Assembly: GCF_003350405.1 (NCBI RefSeq)
Contig: NZ_QQAW01000017.1
Coordinates: forward strand, 1-46,988
Reading direction: 5' to 3'
Origin: Gluconacetobacter liquefaciens
Lineage (GTDB): Bacteria > Pseudomonadota > Alphaproteobacteria > Acetobacterales > Acetobacteraceae
DNA: 46,988 nt
Of this stretch, positions 22,545 through 31,555 are shown piece by piece (the first letter of the stretch is position 1; every line of letters starts with the position of its first letter). The notes under the pieces were generated by a model. It did no database searches, was not told where the DNA came from, and saw only the letters and a program-made list of their open reading frames with translations. The translations under genes and the position numbers were made by a program.

Positions 22545-25250
22545 ATGGCAGACGGCGTCATCCGCGCGCGCCTCTTTCTTCTTTTCGTCACGATGTCTGC
22601 GCTTCTGGCGGGCGGGCCTGATGCGGTGGCCGCGCCGTCGGGCCTTCTGCGTGTGGATATGGCGCGTCAGCCCCTGGCCCAGGCCTTGACGGAACTTGGC
22701 CGAGAGGCCGGGCAGAACGTCATGTTCGCGCCCGATGTGGTCGGCCAGCGTCAGGCACCCTCGCTGAAGGGGGAATACACGGTGCAGGACGCAGCACGCC
22801 GGCTGCTGGCCGGTAGCGGTCTGACCCTTCGTGCGACGCCTGCCGGCGGCCTGATGATCGAAAGGGGCGAGGCCACGCGCGCGCCCTCGGAGGCCGCGCG
22901 CCACGCCAGGGTGGTGCGGGAAGATATCGTGGCGACCGGGCAGCGGATGACGCGCGCGGTGATGCGTGTCGGCGGCGAACAGATCCAGGACCTGATGCCG
23001 GGACAGAACCCCATGCAGGCCCTGAGCATCCTGCCCGGCGTGATCTTCACCGATGTCGATCCGTGGGGGAATAACGAGCAGAATGCGAGCATGTATGTTC
23101 ATGGGTTTTCCACGACCCAACTGGGCTATACGCTTGATGGCGTGCCGCTTGGTGCGGGGGCCTATGGCAATTACAACGGCCTGTCGTCGCAGCGCGCGGC
23201 GATCAGCGAGGATATCGCCAGCGTGTCGCTGTCGTCCGGCGCAGGCGCGCTCGGCACGGCGTCCACCAGCAATCTGGGCGGGACTATCGCCTTCAAGACA
23301 TCCGCCCCCGCCAGGCGGGCCGGTGCGACCCTCACGCAGACATTCGGCAGTTTTGCCACCTTCCGCACCTTCGCGCGGGTGGATACCGGCCGCTTCGGCA
23401 ATGGCAATGCTGCCTATTTCGCCTTTGCGCGGCAGGATGCGCAGCCGTGGAACCTGGGGTCGGCCAACCGGCAGGGCGGATACCAGGTCAACGGAAAATT
23501 CGTCCATGAGGGCGAGAAGACCAGGGTGACGGCCTATTTCGACTGGCAGGACAAGGTGGAGCCGAATACCCAGGGGCTCAGTATCAACACGAACGACTGG
23601 CTGGACAATCCGGCGAAATCCTACACGCGCGGCGCGTTCTATCCGGATCTGGGTGCCGCGATGGCGAACTATCCTGCCCGGTCGTCAACGGCAGCCAGCC
23701 CTTCGGCGCCGAACAATCAATATTACTTCTCGGCTGCGCAGCGTACGGATTATCTGGCTTATGTGAATATTTCACATAAATTTTCGGATCAGGTCAGTTG
23801 GGACAATACGCTTTACTATCATCACGACCGGGGTGCCGGTCTTGTCGCCACGTCTATCCGCAGTGCTGCCATCCTGACCATCCTGGGGGCGTATCTGGAC
23901 CCGACGGCTTCGCAATATATCAGGAACGGTCAGTTTACTTACGCGAAGAACGGCATTGATCCGGTGGTCTGGAACAGGACGGGCGGCACCGGCTTTGCCG
24001 TGCGCACGACCGAGTACAACGACAATCGCGGTGGGATCACCAGCACCGTCCATTACCGGGCGGGCCGGCACGATGTCGAGGCCGGCATCTGGTACGAACG
24101 CAATGACAATGCGCAGGGGCGGTTCTGGTATCCGCTCGGTGCGACCGATACGCTCTCGCCTTATGACATGCCGAAACATCCGCTGATCACGCAGTTCGTC
24201 AACGTCTTCTATACCGATACGTTCGTCTACCACATGCAGGATACGTATCATGTTCTGCCGAATCTGCGGCTTATGGCCGGCATGAAACTGGAGCATGTGA
24301 ATACGAACGGCACGCTGCCCGTTGCGTCGCTGCCGCAGGCGCAATCTTCCGCGACTGCGGGGGCCGGGGTGCTGGATTCGGAGACGAATACCGTTGCCGG
24401 TGGTACGCTGTCCTCGTTCAAGCCGTTTCTGCCGGCGGTCGGCGCGGTGTGGGATTTTACCAGATATGAGGAAATATTCTTCAATATCCAGAGGAACATG
24501 GATTCCTATGCCGAAGACGGATATGGTGGGGCTTCGCCATGGGGCGTGGGGTCCCAGCAGGATTTCGAGGCGTTCCGCAGGCATGGTCATCCGGAAACGT
24601 CGTGGACCTATGAAATGGGTCTGCGTACGGCACGGCCGCTCGATGCCGGAATCCTGAAGGCGATTTCAGGGCAGGTCGCGTATTATCACGTCGATTTCGC
24701 CAATCGGATCGGCAAGATTACCCCGCCATATGCCGGGATCTCGGGGGTGGGCAGCACGGTTGCCAATCTGGGCGGCGTCACGACCGACGGGGTGGATGTG
24801 GCGTTGACCGTGCGTCTTGGTGAGCATTTCTGGCTCTATGATGCGGTTTCGTATATCCGAAGTGTTTACAATGATAATTTTATAAGCGGTACGACTCTTT
24901 ATCGGATCCGGGGAGATAGGGTCGCGGGGATTCCCGAATGGTCGGACAAGTTCGTGCTGCGCTACAGATATGGTGGGTTCCAGGCCGAACTGAACGGCGA
25001 GTGGATGGATATCCGCTATGGCACCTATACCAACCAGCTTTATGCGCCTGCCCGGTTCACCATGGGGTTCAATACGAAATACACGTTTCACAATATCCCG
25101 CGCGTCAATGCGCTGACATTTCAGTTCAATATCTACAACCTGACCGATGCCCGCACCTGGTCGAGCCTCTCGCCGGGCGATGCGACCAGCTATACGGCTT
25201 ATCCGACCACGCCACGGACCTTCTACGGCACGGTGTCGGTCGCGTTCTGA
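22545..25250 (+). CDS. TonB-dependent outer-membrane receptor with STN domain
   Basis: This protein of about 901 residues has a signal peptide (about 1-35), an STN domain (LRVDMARQPLAQALTELG, about 38-100), a plug (about 135-255, with GFSTTQLGYTLDGVPLG, SVSLSSGAGALGTAS) and a barrel ending in VSVAF. ATG 22545 is preferred to the TTG at 22467. The STN domain and the preceding sigma/FecR genes make it the sensor-receptor of the second system. The plug lacks the LEGPSSxxYGxxxPGG motif of typical siderophore receptors (compare the first and third receptors here), so its ligand may be of another type. Its 3' end overlaps the DUF3325 gene tail-to-tail by 28 bases. Confidence 0.92.
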   Translation: MADGVIRARLFLLFVTMSALLAGGPDAVAAPSGLLRVDMARQPLAQALTELGREAGQNVMFAPDVVGQRQAPSLKGEYTVQDAARRLLAGSGLTLRATPAGGLMIERGEATRAPSEAARHARVVREDIVATGQRMTRAVMRVGGEQIQDLMPGQNPMQALSILPGVIFTDVDPWGNNEQNASMYVHGFSTTQLGYTLDGVPLGAGAYGNYNGLSSQRAAISEDIASVSLSSGAGALGTASTSNLGGTIAFKTSAPARRAGATLTQTFGSFATFRTFARVDTGRFGNGNAAYFAFARQDAQPWNLGSANRQGGYQVNGKFVHEGEKTRVTAYFDWQDKVEPNTQGLSINTNDWLDNPAKSYTRGAFYPDLGAAMANYPARSSTAASPSAPNNQYYFSAAQRTDYLAYVNISHKFSDQVSWDNTLYYHHDRGAGLVATSIRSAAILTILGAYLDPTASQYIRNGQFTYAKNGIDPVVWNRTGGTGFAVRTTEYNDNRGGITSTVHYRAGRHDVEAGIWYERNDNAQGRFWYPLGATDTLSPYDMPKHPLITQFVNVFYTDTFVYHMQDTYHVLPNLRLMAGMKLEHVNTNGTLPVASLPQAQSSATAGAGVLDSETNTVAGGTLSSFKPFLPAVGAVWDFTRYEEIFFNIQRNMDSYAEDGYGGASPWGVGSQQDFEAFRRHGHPETSWTYEMGLRTARPLDAGILKAISGQVAYYHVDFANRIGKITPPYAGISGVGSTVANLGGVTTDGVDVALTVRLGEHFWLYDAVSYIRSVYNDNFISGTTLYRIRGDRVAGIPEWSDKFVLRYRYGGFQAELNGEWMDIRYGTYTNQLYAPARFTMGFNTKYTFHNIPRVNALTFQFNIYNLTDARTWSSLSPGDATSYTAYPTTPRTFYGTVSVAF

Positions 25251-25558
25251 CGGGCGCGCGTCCGTCCGTGCGTATGTGTGCGGGCGGGGGGATTGTCCCG
25301 CAGCGTGCAGGCCAGGGCGGCGGCAAGGAGGGCCGATCCGCAGGACAGGGTCCATGTGGTCAGGGCGAACAGCAGGTTGCTTTCGTCGCGTATCAGTCCC
25401 CACAGGGCTATGGCCAGCAGGGCGAAGCCGGTGAGCCGCGCCAGGCGGCGCGGGGCAAGGGGGACAGGGCGCCGCAGCAATGCGCGGCTGCCCCGTTCAT
25501 TGCCGGCCGCCAGCAGCAGCGCCCCGGCCAGTTCGCACAGGATCGGAAGGACGGGCAT
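25223..25558 (-). CDS. DUF3325 family membrane protein
   Basis: This 111-residue protein has three hydrophobic segments and the RRP...APRRLARLTGFALLAIALW pattern of DUF3325, a small membrane protein seen with PepSY proteins and TonB receptors in iron-uptake operons. The ATG at 25558 lies two bases after the PepSY stop. The tail after about residue 90 is polar and Arg/Thr-rich and overlaps the end of the receptor gene on the other strand by 28 bases. The biochemical role is unknown. Confidence 0.75.
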   Translation of the reverse strand: MPVLPILCELAGALLLAAGNERGSRALLRRPVPLAPRRLARLTGFALLAIALWGLIRDESNLLFALTTWTLSCGSALLAAALACTLRDNPPARTHTHGRTRARQNATDTVP

Positions 25559-25559
25559 G

Positions 25560-27017
25560 TCAGGGCGCCCGATTGGCGGGGGCTTGCCGGCGACTGGCGG
25601 CGTAGGCGAAGCCTGCCGCCAGCAGGATGGCGACGGCGGCCGTGCCCTGGGCCACGCCGGTCAGCCATGGGGCGCTGAAGGCGGCGACGCTCGCGAGTGC
25701 CAGGGTGGCCATGCAGGAGAGTACGCGCCAGCTTCGCGCGGACGGGAGGGCAATGGCCAGCAGCAGCATCAGGCCCCAGACGATGAAGACGGCCTGGACC
25801 TCGTGCCCGGCACGGTCGGGCAGGGTGGTGGGCAGCAGGCGGTTGGCCAGGAAATAGCCTGCGAAGGCGATGGGGGTGCCGGCGATCATGCCTGCGTTCA
25901 GCCGCTCGACGACTTCGGTGGATTTGCCCTGCCGGCGGCGGCGCAGCGTGCGCAGTCGCAGGCCGCTGGCGATGACGGCCGCCAGCAGCAGGCCGCAGAT
26001 GAAATAGAGCCACCGCGTGGGCAGCGGCGCGAACCGGGCGACATGCAGCCCGTAGAGCGCGGCGGAAGCCGAGATCAGCGGCCTGTGCTCGCGATAATCG
26101 GCCAGCAGGCGCCCGGTCGTGCCATCGAAGCGCAGCACATGGGTATTGAAGCCGACATGCGTGCCGTTGCCGCCGATGGCGATGATGGTCGCGGCGGCGT
26201 CGGCGGGATTGTAGACATAGATCTGGGCGATTCCGTCGGCGCCGAAATGCCGGGCTGCATCGCGCAGGATCGGCTCGATCGGCGCCAGCGTGCCGGGGGT
26301 GCCGGCGGCCGGTCGTGCGGACATCGCCGGGGAGAGATCGTCCTCGAACTGTGCCGGCGCGCCGGGATAGGCGGCGATGATGCCCCAGGGCAGCAGCAGG
26401 GTGGCCAGGGTGACGGCGCCTGAAAACGCGATGATCAGGTGAAACGGCAATACCGTCACGCCCAGCAGGTTATGGGCATCCAGCCAGCTTCTCTGCCCCT
26501 TGCGGGGGCGGAACGTGAAGAAATCGGTGAAGAAGCGCCGGTGGGCGACGATACCGGTGACCAGGGCCAGGACCAGCGCCAGGGCGGCGATGGCGGCGAG
26601 CGGCCGGCCGAACGGATAGGGAATCTGGAGTTCGAAGTGGAAGCGGTAGAAAAACTCGCCCCCCAATGTGTCGCGGATCGTGTCCGGAGCGCCTGATGAC
26701 GGGTCCAGCGCGCGCTGGACGAACTGTCCGTCCTGCTGCTGCCACACCGCCCAGGTGAAGGGCGCGCGCGGGCCCGCCGCCGTCAGGTACCAGGCGGGCG
26801 ATTGGGGTGCATGGGTGTGCAGCCAGTCAATGGCGGCGACGCTGGCCTGTACCGGATCGGCGGTGCGCCCGGCCAGTTCGGGGTGCATCCAGGCGGTGAT
26901 TTCGGGACGGAAGACGCTGAGCGTGCCGGACAGCACGATCGCCAGCAGCACCCAGCCGGTGAGAATGCCGGTCCAGTCGTGCAGCCAGGTCATCGCGGCG
27001 CGGAAAGTGGGCTTCAT
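25560..27017 (-). CDS. PepSY-associated transmembrane protein (iron-uptake partner)
   Basis: This 485-residue protein has an N-terminal helix with FRAAMTWLHDWTGILTGWVLL, a periplasmic part, conserved HNLLG and WLDAH near a second helix (about 220-250), a second periplasmic domain (about 270-370) with YVYNP, and three to four C-terminal helices. This is the PepSY-TM family, often encoded with ferric-siderophore receptors and thought to help iron release or reduction in the periplasm. ATG 27017 overlaps the DUF3649 stop by four bases. Confidence 0.85.
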   Translation of the reverse strand: MKPTFRAAMTWLHDWTGILTGWVLLAIVLSGTLSVFRPEITAWMHPELAGRTADPVQASVAAIDWLHTHAPQSPAWYLTAAGPRAPFTWAVWQQQDGQFVQRALDPSSGAPDTIRDTLGGEFFYRFHFELQIPYPFGRPLAAIAALALVLALVTGIVAHRRFFTDFFTFRPRKGQRSWLDAHNLLGVTVLPFHLIIAFSGAVTLATLLLPWGIIAAYPGAPAQFEDDLSPAMSARPAAGTPGTLAPIEPILRDAARHFGADGIAQIYVYNPADAAATIIAIGGNGTHVGFNTHVLRFDGTTGRLLADYREHRPLISASAALYGLHVARFAPLPTRWLYFICGLLLAAVIASGLRLRTLRRRRQGKSTEVVERLNAGMIAGTPIAFAGYFLANRLLPTTLPDRAGHEVQAVFIVWGLMLLLAIALPSARSWRVLSCMATLALASVAAFSAPWLTGVAQGTAAVAILLAAGFAYAASRRQAPANRAP

Positions 27018-27280
27018 GGCCGCCACCCGCCCAGCAGCGCCAGGGCGGCCAGCAACGCGGCAATGCCGGTGATGGCCGCGCAGACATGCAGGAGCGTGCG
27101 CAGCGCGAAGCCCATCATGACCATGGCGGGCCAGAGCAGAAGCCCCGCCAGCATGCCGGCCGTCACGTTTTCGGCGCGCGACCATGGCAGGCACCAGGAA
27201 AGGGTGATCCCTGCCAGGGCCGCGACGGCGTAGCCGCCGACGATGGCCACCGCCACGCGCAGGATCATGCTCATGCGCAT
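27014..27280 (-). CDS. DUF3649 family membrane protein
   Basis: This 88-residue protein has three hydrophobic segments: VAVAIVGGYAVAALAGI, then NVTAGMLAGLLLWPAMVMMG, then a last helix. The middle pattern fits DUF3649, a small protein usually found between a TonB receptor and a PepSY-TM gene. ATG 27280 is chosen (MRMSMILR), 16 bases after the receptor stop; the longer frame beyond it is polar and unlike the family. The role is unknown, but the context implies iron uptake. Confidence 0.75.
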   Translation of the reverse strand: MRMSMILRVAVAIVGGYAVAALAGITLSWCLPWSRAENVTAGMLAGLLLWPAMVMMGFALRTLLHVCAAITGIAALLAALALLGGWRP

Positions 27281-27296
27281 GGCGGCCTGGCGGGAA

Positions 27297-29522
27297 TTAC
27301 CAGGTGTAGCCAATGGTGGCCTGGGCATTGCGGCGTTCGCCGTAGTAGCAGAATTCCTGCCCATAGGATGCATAGGCCATACAGTTGGCGACAAATTTCT
27401 TGTCGAAGAGGTTGCGGACACTGGCCGACACTGTCCATCCACGAAGCGAACGCGAGGCATTCGACAGATCGTAGCGCAGCGATCCGTCGAAAACGGCATA
27501 TTGCGGCACCCAGACGCTGCCGTAATTGGCTTCGCCGCCATAGGATTTCGCCGTATAGCGCAGTCCGCCGCCGAAACCGAGGCCTTTCACGGGACCAGAC
27601 GGCATCGTGTAGAAGGCGAACAGCGAGGCATTGCCCTTGCCCGACTGCATCAGCGGCTTGCCGGTCGAGTCGTCATGGACCTTCTGGACGCTGACGGCCG
27701 CGTCGATCATCAGGTTCTTGAAGGCTTCCGCGTGGGCTTCGAACTCGAAGCCGTCGGAATGCACCAGGCCGCTCTGGACCGAATAGCCGGCGTTGGCGAC
27801 GGAAACGAGGACGTTCGTCTGTTCGATATGGAAACCGGCGGCGGTCAGCAGGAGCGAGGTTCCGGGAAGCTGATATTTCAGGCCGCCTTCAAGCTGTTTG
27901 CCGACCGACGGACTGGCCTGACGGAGTGTCTGCCCGCCATCGGCGGACACCAGCCCCGATTGCGGCTGGAAGGATGTCGAATAGCTGATGTAGGGCGCCA
28001 GGCCGAAATCGAAATGGTACAGGCCGGAGGCACGCCAGGTGATCTGGCCGGGGCTCTGCCGCGTCGTGCCGCTGCCCCACTGCCTGTCCGTCTGCTGCGA
28101 ACGGTACCAGTCGTGGCGCACGCTGCCGGTCAGGATCAGGCGGTCCCAGTGGATTTCGTCCTGACCGTAGGCACCGATCTGGTGTGAATCCGTCAGGTAG
28201 TTCACCCACGGGCCGGGTGTGGGAATGGCCATGCGGTAGTCGGGATGGAAGACGTTGAGGTCGGGGGCAGAGCCATATTGTCCGACTTCCGTGGCGCTCT
28301 GCTGCATGTAGTCGAAACCGAACATCATCGTATGCTGCAGGGGGCCGGTCCGGACATGGCCCTTGAACTGGCTGTCGAAGGCCAGGTTGTGCGCGTGCTC
28401 TTTCGTGGCGATTGCGGAGCGGCTCAGGAGACCTGTGGCTTCGTTGGCGTAATATCCCATGTCGTACACGCTGCGATATTCGGTCATGATATCGTCGTAG
28501 CGGCCGCGGGACGTGAAGCTCCAGTCCTTGTTGAACTGGTGGTTGAAGATATAGGTGATCGCACCCTGGCGGCGGTTGAATTTCTCGTACGACGTGTCGC
28601 CGTCATAGAAATCGCGCGGCAGATAGCCGAACGATGCGCGTTTGAGCGAGCCGACCAGCGGGACGCCGCCATAGGTGCCGTTCTCGGGATCGTATTGATA
28701 ATTGCCGAGCAATGTCAGCGTCGTCGGCCCGTCGCCGCCGAAGGTGAAGGACGGGCTGATCGAGAAACGCCGGCTTCCCGTCCTGCTGAGTTGTGTGTGC
28801 TGGCCGTTGACAGTGCCGTAGAGCCGGTAGCGGACAAAGCCGTCATCCGTCGCGTAGCCGCCGACATCGGCATCCACGCGATAGAGGTCGAAGCTGCCGC
28901 CTGTCGCGGCCACGCTGCCATAGGAACGAAGGTTGGTGGGCAGCTTGCTGGAGAGCGCGACCAGTCCGCCCGGGCTGGACTGACCATACAGAGCCGAGGA
29001 CGGGCCCTTGAGAATTTCAAGACGGTCGAGGCGTGAGGTGTCGGTCTGCGCGACGGCGTAACCCGTCGGGCTGTCCTGCAGTTTCAGCCCGTCGAGGAAG
29101 GTCGGGACCATGAACCCGCGCAGCAGGAACTGATCGTAGCGCGTGCCCACGCCGCCGCGCAGGTCCGGGGTGATGCCTGCCGCGTACCGTACGGCCTGGT
29201 TGAGGTTCAGCACGCCGCGTACGTCCATTTCGCCGCGCGAGACGACGGTGACGGATTGGGCGGTATCGATCAGCGGGGTGTCGCTCTTGGTGGCCGAGGC
29301 GGCCACGGTCGCGGCGCGGCGCGCGCGGACGACGATATGTTCGGCCTCTGTCGGGCTGGATTTCGTACTGGCTGTTTTCGTTCCAGATGACTGCGTTTTT
29401 CCGTCTTGCGTCTGTCTGGTCGGTACGGGCTGGCTGCTCTCTGCCGCCAGGGCCGGGGTGGTTGCCAGCAGCAATCCGACAGCGAGGGAAATGGGTCTGG
29501 AATGACGAGGTTCGGCAGTCAA
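27297..29522 (-). CDS. TonB-dependent siderophore receptor (no STN domain)
   Basis: This protein of about 741 residues has a signal peptide (SLAVGLLLATTPALAAE), a plug (about 75-215; DTAQSVTVVSRGEM, LRGFMVPTFLDGLK, LEILKGPSSALYGQSSPGG) and a barrel ending in YTW. It lacks an STN domain, so it imports without FecIR signalling. The start is uncertain: TTG 29522 has a strong GGAGAG site five bases upstream and places the Fur-like box in the leader; ATG 29555 is an alternative without a ribosome site. It heads an operon with DUF3649, PepSY-TM and DUF3325. The ligand is probably a ferric siderophore. Confidence 0.92.
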   Translation of the reverse strand: MTAEPRHSRPISLAVGLLLATTPALAAESSQPVPTRQTQDGKTQSSGTKTASTKSSPTEAEHIVVRARRAATVAASATKSDTPLIDTAQSVTVVSRGEMDVRGVLNLNQAVRYAAGITPDLRGGVGTRYDQFLLRGFMVPTFLDGLKLQDSPTGYAVAQTDTSRLDRLEILKGPSSALYGQSSPGGLVALSSKLPTNLRSYGSVAATGGSFDLYRVDADVGGYATDDGFVRYRLYGTVNGQHTQLSRTGSRRFSISPSFTFGGDGPTTLTLLGNYQYDPENGTYGGVPLVGSLKRASFGYLPRDFYDGDTSYEKFNRRQGAITYIFNHQFNKDWSFTSRGRYDDIMTEYRSVYDMGYYANEATGLLSRSAIATKEHAHNLAFDSQFKGHVRTGPLQHTMMFGFDYMQQSATEVGQYGSAPDLNVFHPDYRMAIPTPGPWVNYLTDSHQIGAYGQDEIHWDRLILTGSVRHDWYRSQQTDRQWGSGTTRQSPGQITWRASGLYHFDFGLAPYISYSTSFQPQSGLVSADGGQTLRQASPSVGKQLEGGLKYQLPGTSLLLTAAGFHIEQTNVLVSVANAGYSVQSGLVHSDGFEFEAHAEAFKNLMIDAAVSVQKVHDDSTGKPLMQSGKGNASLFAFYTMPSGPVKGLGFGGGLRYTAKSYGGEANYGSVWVPQYAVFDGSLRYDLSNASRSLRGWTVSASVRNLFDKKFVANCMAYASYGQEFCYYGERRNAQATIGYTW

Positions 29523-29557
29523 TTGCGCTCTCCGTTTCAGGGGGCGCACTATCATGC

Positions 29558-29576
29558 ATATGATAATTAATCTCAA
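29558..29576 (-). promoter_or_regulatory. Candidate Fur box of the third receptor operon
   Basis: On the minus strand the site reads TTGAGATTAATTATCATAT. The GAGATTAATTATCATATGC register agrees with the classical Fur consensus GATAATGATAATCATTATC at 12 of 19 positions by eye. It lies about 35 bases upstream of the TTG start at 29522 in an AT-rich promoter-like stretch, which fits iron repression. Confidence 0.5.
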
Positions 29577-29683
29577 CTACATTTAATGAAACAAAACTTA
29601 TCTGCGTCTGGTTTATGGCAGGATTGCGAATTGGGTATGCCTGTGTGCGCGTTCCAATGGGCGGTCTCGCCTCGGTCTTCGGA

Positions 29684-30487
29684 TCAGACCGTGAACTGTT
29701 CTGCCAGAATCCGTTCGGACAGGCTCTGGCCTGCATCGAACAGCAGGGTGGCGTGCAGCGTGCGGTCTTCCTCGATTTCGACCCGCACCACGTCGCGGAC
29801 TTCCGTGAAGTCGGCGACGGCCGCGACGGGGCGTTTCTCGCTTTCCAGGATCGTCAGCGTTACCCGTGCGGTGGAGGGCAGTAGCGCGCCGCGCCAGCGC
29901 CGGGGGCGGAAGGCGCTGATCGGGGTCAGGGGCAGGAGGTTGGCCGAGAGCGGGACGATCGGGCCGTGGGCGGACAGATTATACGCGGTGGACCCTGCGG
30001 GCGTGGAGACCAGCACGCCGTCGCAGATCAGTTCGGGCATGCGGACCCGGCCATCGACCGCGATCTCGATCTTCGCGGCCTGTCGTGTCTGGCGGAACAG
30101 GAACACGTCGTTCAGGGCCAGGGCTTTTGTCTCAACGCCGGCCCGGTCGATCGAGCACATGCGCAGTGGGTGCAGCGTCGCCGCCTGTGTTTGGGCCAGA
30201 TGCGCCGGCAGGTCGTCGGGCAGGGACGGGTTCATCAGGAACCCGACCGATCCGCAATTGATTCCGTAGACCGGGATCGGTTCGCCAAGCATGCTGTGCA
30301 GGGTTTCCAGCATGAAGCCGTCGCCGCCGAGGCAGATGACGGCATCGGCGTCATGCGGGGCGTACTGGCCGTAGCGCGCGACCAGTTCGTCGTGCGTCCG
30401 GCGCGCCTGCTCGTTGGGTGCCGAGATGAAGCTCAGGCGATGCGGGGCGCCACTGTGGGGCCAGACGGGGGGATGGACTTCGGTCAT
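29684..30487 (-). CDS. nadK: NAD kinase
   Basis: This 267-residue protein has the catalytic GGDG motif (54-57), the conserved NCGSVGFLMN segment (about 76-85), the LNDVFLFR segment (about 125-132) and the C-terminal TPAGSTAYNLSAHGPIV region that binds NAD. It phosphorylates NAD to NADP in the cytoplasm, using ATP or polyphosphate. The length is normal for proteobacterial NadK. It lies 28 bases after a nitrilase-family gene on the same strand, so the two may be co-transcribed. Confidence 0.94.
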   Translation of the reverse strand: MTEVHPPVWPHSGAPHRLSFISAPNEQARRTHDELVARYGQYAPHDADAVICLGGDGFMLETLHSMLGEPIPVYGINCGSVGFLMNPSLPDDLPAHLAQTQAATLHPLRMCSIDRAGVETKALALNDVFLFRQTRQAAKIEIAVDGRVRMPELICDGVLVSTPAGSTAYNLSAHGPIVPLSANLLPLTPISAFRPRRWRGALLPSTARVTLTILESEKRPVAAVADFTEVRDVVRVEIEEDRTLHATLLFDAGQSLSERILAEQFTV

Positions 30488-30515
30488 CGTGCGGTCATGG
30501 CCGGGTGTGGCGCCG

Positions 30516-31355
30516 TCACGTATTCAGGCGACGATGGGCGAGTACGGGCATGCCGGTGCGGACATGTTCGACCTGATCGAGGGTCAGGGCCGCCGTGGCC
30601 CAGCCGGTGCCGTTCGATGCCTGGGCGACGATCGTGCCCCATGGGTCGATGATCATGGAGTGGCCATAGGTGCGCCGGGCATGGCCGCCCGCATCGATAT
30701 GGGTGCCGGTGGTGCCGCAGGCCACGACCCAGCATTGGGTTTCGATCGCGCGGGCGCGCAGGAGCGTGGCCCAATGGGCCTCGCCGGTTTCGGCGGTGAA
30801 GGCTGCGGGCAGTACGATCACGTTCGCGCCACGCCGGCGCAGGGCCAGGAACAGTTCGGCGAAGCGCAGGTCGTAGCAGATGGCCAGGCCGGCGGTGAAC
30901 GCGCCGACCGGGAGGGTCACGATTTCGCTGCCCGGCGCGTAGGTATCGCTCTCGCGGTAGCCTTCGCCGCCGGGGGTGGTGATGTCGAACAGGTGGATCT
31001 TGCTGTAGCGTGCCCTCTCCGCCCCATCGGGGCCGAAGACCAGGCTGGTGTTCAGCAGCCTGTCGCCATGGCGTTGGCCGATCGACCCGCCATGCAGCGT
31101 GATGCCATGCGTGCGCGCGGTTTCGGACAGGAAACGGTAGAGGGGGCCGGCGCCTGCCGTGGCGCCGGGGTTGGGCAGTTCCTCCGCGTTGGCGAACTTC
31201 ACCTCTGCCGTGCCGCCCAGGCAGCTCCAGATTTCCGGCAGCACCACCAGGTCGGGCCGGTCGGCGGCGACGGCGGTCGCGATCAGGTCGCGTGCCTGGG
31301 CGATATTGTCCGGCAGGGACGCGCCGGGGGCCATCTGGACGACAGTGGTGCGCAC
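30516..31355 (-). CDS. Nitrilase-superfamily carbon-nitrogen hydrolase (Nit-like)
   Basis: The protein has about 279 residues with the Glu-Lys-Cys catalytic set: Glu in LPEIWSCLGG (about 46), Lys in YSKIHLFDI (about 111) and Cys in LAICYDLRFAELF (about 154). The closest pattern is the Nit1/Nit2 group, which includes omega-amidases and deaminated-glutathione amidases. The frame is open from 31463, but GTG 31355 has GGAG six bases upstream and starts directly at the first beta strand (VRTTVVQMAP), so I prefer it. Cytoplasmic. Confidence 0.87.
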   Translation of the reverse strand: MRTTVVQMAPGASLPDNIAQARDLIATAVAADRPDLVVLPEIWSCLGGTAEVKFANAEELPNPGATAGAGPLYRFLSETARTHGITLHGGSIGQRHGDRLLNTSLVFGPDGAERARYSKIHLFDITTPGGEGYRESDTYAPGSEIVTLPVGAFTAGLAICYDLRFAELFLALRRRGANVIVLPAAFTAETGEAHWATLLRARAIETQCWVVACGTTGTHIDAGGHARRTYGHSMIIDPWGTIVAQASNGTGWATAALTLDQVEHVRTGMPVLAHRRLNT

Positions 31356-31555
31356 CTGACACTCCGTGCGAAGGTGGATGCGGCCGGCTGGCCGATCCAT
31401 GGTTCGATCCGCGAGGGGGATCGTCAGCGGCTCTTTATAAGGTGCGGGCCGATCGGCCCGCAACTGCCGCCCGCTTTCGGGGGGCTGGTTTTCGGTGCGG
31501 TCTCTTCGACGCGGGCGGAATCCGGTCTATAGGAGGCCGTTGCCCGGAGTGATCA

